This document shows positions 5,647 through 6,919 of a stretch of 6,919 nt of DNA, piece by piece; positions within the stretch are counted from its first letter, which is position 1; each line of letters opens with the position of its first letter. Source of the DNA: Thiotrichaceae bacterium (lineage in GTDB: Bacteria > Pseudomonadota > Gammaproteobacteria > Thiotrichales > Thiotrichaceae); assembly GCA_027008665.1 (NCBI GenBank), contig JALVEA010000344.1, forward strand, positions 1 through 6,919. Reading direction: 5' to 3'. The position numbers and the translations under genes are program-made. The notes under the pieces were generated by a model. That model searched no databases and was not told where the DNA came from. It saw only the letters and a list, made by a program, of their open reading frames with translations.

Positions 5647-5658
5647 GGCTGGTTATTT

Positions 5659-6919
5659 ATGGATGATTCAAAATATGATGTTCTTATTATTGGTAGTGGA
5701 GCTGCTGGATTAAGTTTGGCGCTCAGTTTGCCTGAAACACTTCGTATTGCAGTGCTTAGTAAGGAAACATTAACAGAAGGGAGTACGGTCTACGCTCAAG
5801 GTGGAATTTCTGCTGTGGCGGATAAAAATGATACGATAGAGTCGCATATTGAAGACACATTGGATGCAGGGGCAGGGTTGTGTTCAGAGGCGGTAGTACG
5901 TAAAGTAGTGACTCAAGGGCCAAAAGCATTAAAATGGTTATTGGATTCAGGTGTTCCGTTTACCAAAAACGAGACCATTGACAGTGATGGGATTGATGGT
6001 TTGCACCTTACCCGTGAAGGGGGGCATTCTAAACGGCGTGTTGCACATGCCGCAGATGCAAGTGGCTATGCGATAGAAACGACGCTATTAGGAAGAGTAA
6101 AACAGCGCAGTAATATTTCACTCTTTGAATTTCATATTGCAGTTGATTTGATTACCTCGCGTAAGCTTAAATTATTACAGCGTAATAATGTCAATTTAGG
6201 GGCTTATGTCCTCAATCGTAAAACGAAAGAAATCTCTATTTTTAGGGCGAATTTTACAGTCTTAGCGACAGGAGGAGCGAGTAAAGTCTATCTTTATACC
6301 AGTAATCCTGATGGGGCAAGTGGTGATGGCATTGCAATGGGATGGCGTGCAGGTTGTCGAGTTTCTAATATGGAATTTATGCAATTTCATCCTACCTGTC
6401 TTTATCATCCCCATGCTAAATCCTATTTAATTACAGAAGCGGTTCGTGGTGAAGGGGGAAAATTACTTTTACCTGATGGAACACGCTTTATGGATAAATA
6501 CGATAAACGTGGAGAATTAGCGCCACGTGATATTGTAGCACGTGCCATTGATCATGAAATGAAATGCTTAGGGATTGACTCAATCTTTATTGATATTAGT
6601 CATCGTTCAAAAAAATTTATTACGGAGCATTTTCCTAATGTTTATGCGACCTGTGAGAAGTTTGGTTATGATATGAGCAAGAATCCTGTGCCTGTTGTTC
6701 CAGCGGCTCACTATACCTGTGGTGGTATTGTCGTCGATGAAAATGGGCAAACGGATGTGGATAATCTTTATGCCATTGGAGAGTGTAGTTTTACGGGATT
6801 ACACGGTGCTAATCGAATGGCAAGTAATTCCCTATTAGAATGTATTGTTTATGGTCAATTTTGCGCGCAAGACATTATCAAAAAAAGGGATAATCCAAGT
6901 ACCGACTTTGATATTCCGC
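5659..6919 (+). CDS. nadB: L-aspartate oxidase (partial, C-terminus beyond right edge)
   Basis: FAD-dependent cytoplasmic enzyme that oxidises L-aspartate to iminoaspartate, the first step of NAD biosynthesis; NadA then makes quinolinate. The window shows 420 codons of about 540 in the family. The FAD-binding start is DVLIIGSGAAGLSLAL (7-22), followed by the STVYAQGGISAV signature (42-53), LTREGGHSKRRVAHAADASG (117-136) and VLATGGASKVY (201-211). Active-site residues His244 (QFHPT), Arg290 (ELAPRDIVARA) and His351 (HYTCGG) fall at the same numbers as in E. coli NadB, and Glu120 corresponds to its Glu121. The succinate dehydrogenase and fumarate reductase flavoproteins are related, but the STVYAQGG and GLHGANRMASNSLLEC (380-395) signatures favour NadB. 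It is divergent from rpoE, as in Escherichia and Pseudomonas. The ATG at 5659 gives the family N-terminus, with a weak ribosome site. Confidence 0.96.
   Translation, partial: MDDSKYDVLIIGSGAAGLSLALSLPETLRIAVLSKETLTEGSTVYAQGGISAVADKNDTIESHIEDTLDAGAGLCSEAVVRKVVTQGPKALKWLLDSGVPFTKNETIDSDGIDGLHLTREGGHSKRRVAHAADASGYAIETTLLGRVKQRSNISLFEFHIAVDLITSRKLKLLQRNNVNLGAYVLNRKTKEISIFRANFTVLATGGASKVYLYTSNPDGASGDGIAMGWRAGCRVSNMEFMQFHPTCLYHPHAKSYLITEAVRGEGGKLLLPDGTRFMDKYDKRGELAPRDIVARAIDHEMKCLGIDSIFIDISHRSKKFITEHFPNVYATCEKFGYDMSKNPVPVVPAAHYTCGGIVVDENGQTDVDNLYAIGECSFTGLHGANRMASNSLLECIVYGQFCAQDIIKKRDNPSTDFDIP

Larger units (their letters stand above)
5126..5658. other. Divergent intergenic region between rpoE and nadB
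   Basis: A 533-base stretch with no convincing protein gene. The left third holds the rpoE promoter candidates. The middle holds a 12-bp hairpin (5437-5463), GGAACTG on the plus strand (5481-5487) without a matching -10, and TGACA/TGTCA arms at 5486-5490 and 5510-5514. The right end holds the nadB promoter candidates. Three short plus-strand reading frames begin with ATG at 5294 (21 codons), 5403 (25 codons) and 5526 (39 codons). None resembles a known protein, and only the last has an SD-like AGGT at a sensible distance. No tRNA-like fold was found. Confidence 0.6.

Overview
The window reads as ordinary chromosomal DNA from an AT-rich gammaproteobacterium with a sulfide-oxidising capability. 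The evidence is a conserved block, nadB divergent from rpoE-rseA-rseB-rseC, which is the arrangement I know from Escherichia and Pseudomonas. The cca gene is of the long, HD-domain gammaproteobacterial type. The sulfide:quinone reductase closely resembles the Acidithiobacillus ferrooxidans enzyme. I cannot name the genus. No tRNA, rRNA, CRISPR array, insertion sequence or phage gene was seen.

Layout, left to right. Bases 1-936 (minus) hold the first 312 codons of a sulfide:quinone reductase that runs off the left edge. Bases 937-1285 are an AT-rich divergent intergenic region with small inverted repeats and a sigma-E-like promoter candidate pointing towards sqr. Bases 1286-2524 (plus) are cca, a complete CCA-adding enzyme. 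Its last 27 bases overlap, tail to tail, the end of rseC. Bases 2498-5125 (minus) are the complete envelope-stress operon, in transcription order rpoE, rseA, rseB, rseC. Bases 5126-5658 are a 533-base divergent intergenic region with three GGAACT elements, a vegetative-type rpoE promoter candidate and a 12-bp hairpin. Bases 5659-6919 (plus) are the first 420 codons of nadB (L-aspartate oxidase), cut by the right edge.

How the genes work together. RpoE is the extracytoplasmic stress sigma factor. RseA is its membrane-spanning anti-sigma factor. RseB is the periplasmic sensor that protects RseA from proteolysis. RseC is a membrane protein of the operon whose relatives are tied to SoxR reduction and, in some species, to sigma-E control. 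The GGAACT motifs upstream of rpoE fit autoregulation. A similar, better-formed motif upstream of sqr raises the possibility, unproven, that sulfide oxidation is linked to envelope stress. Cca and NadB (tRNA maturation and NAD biosynthesis) are housekeeping neighbours.

I found no clearly novel system. The points most worth a second look are regulatory: the sigma-E-like site upstream of sqr, the paired elements upstream of rpoE, and the hairpin at the cca/rseC convergent overlap.
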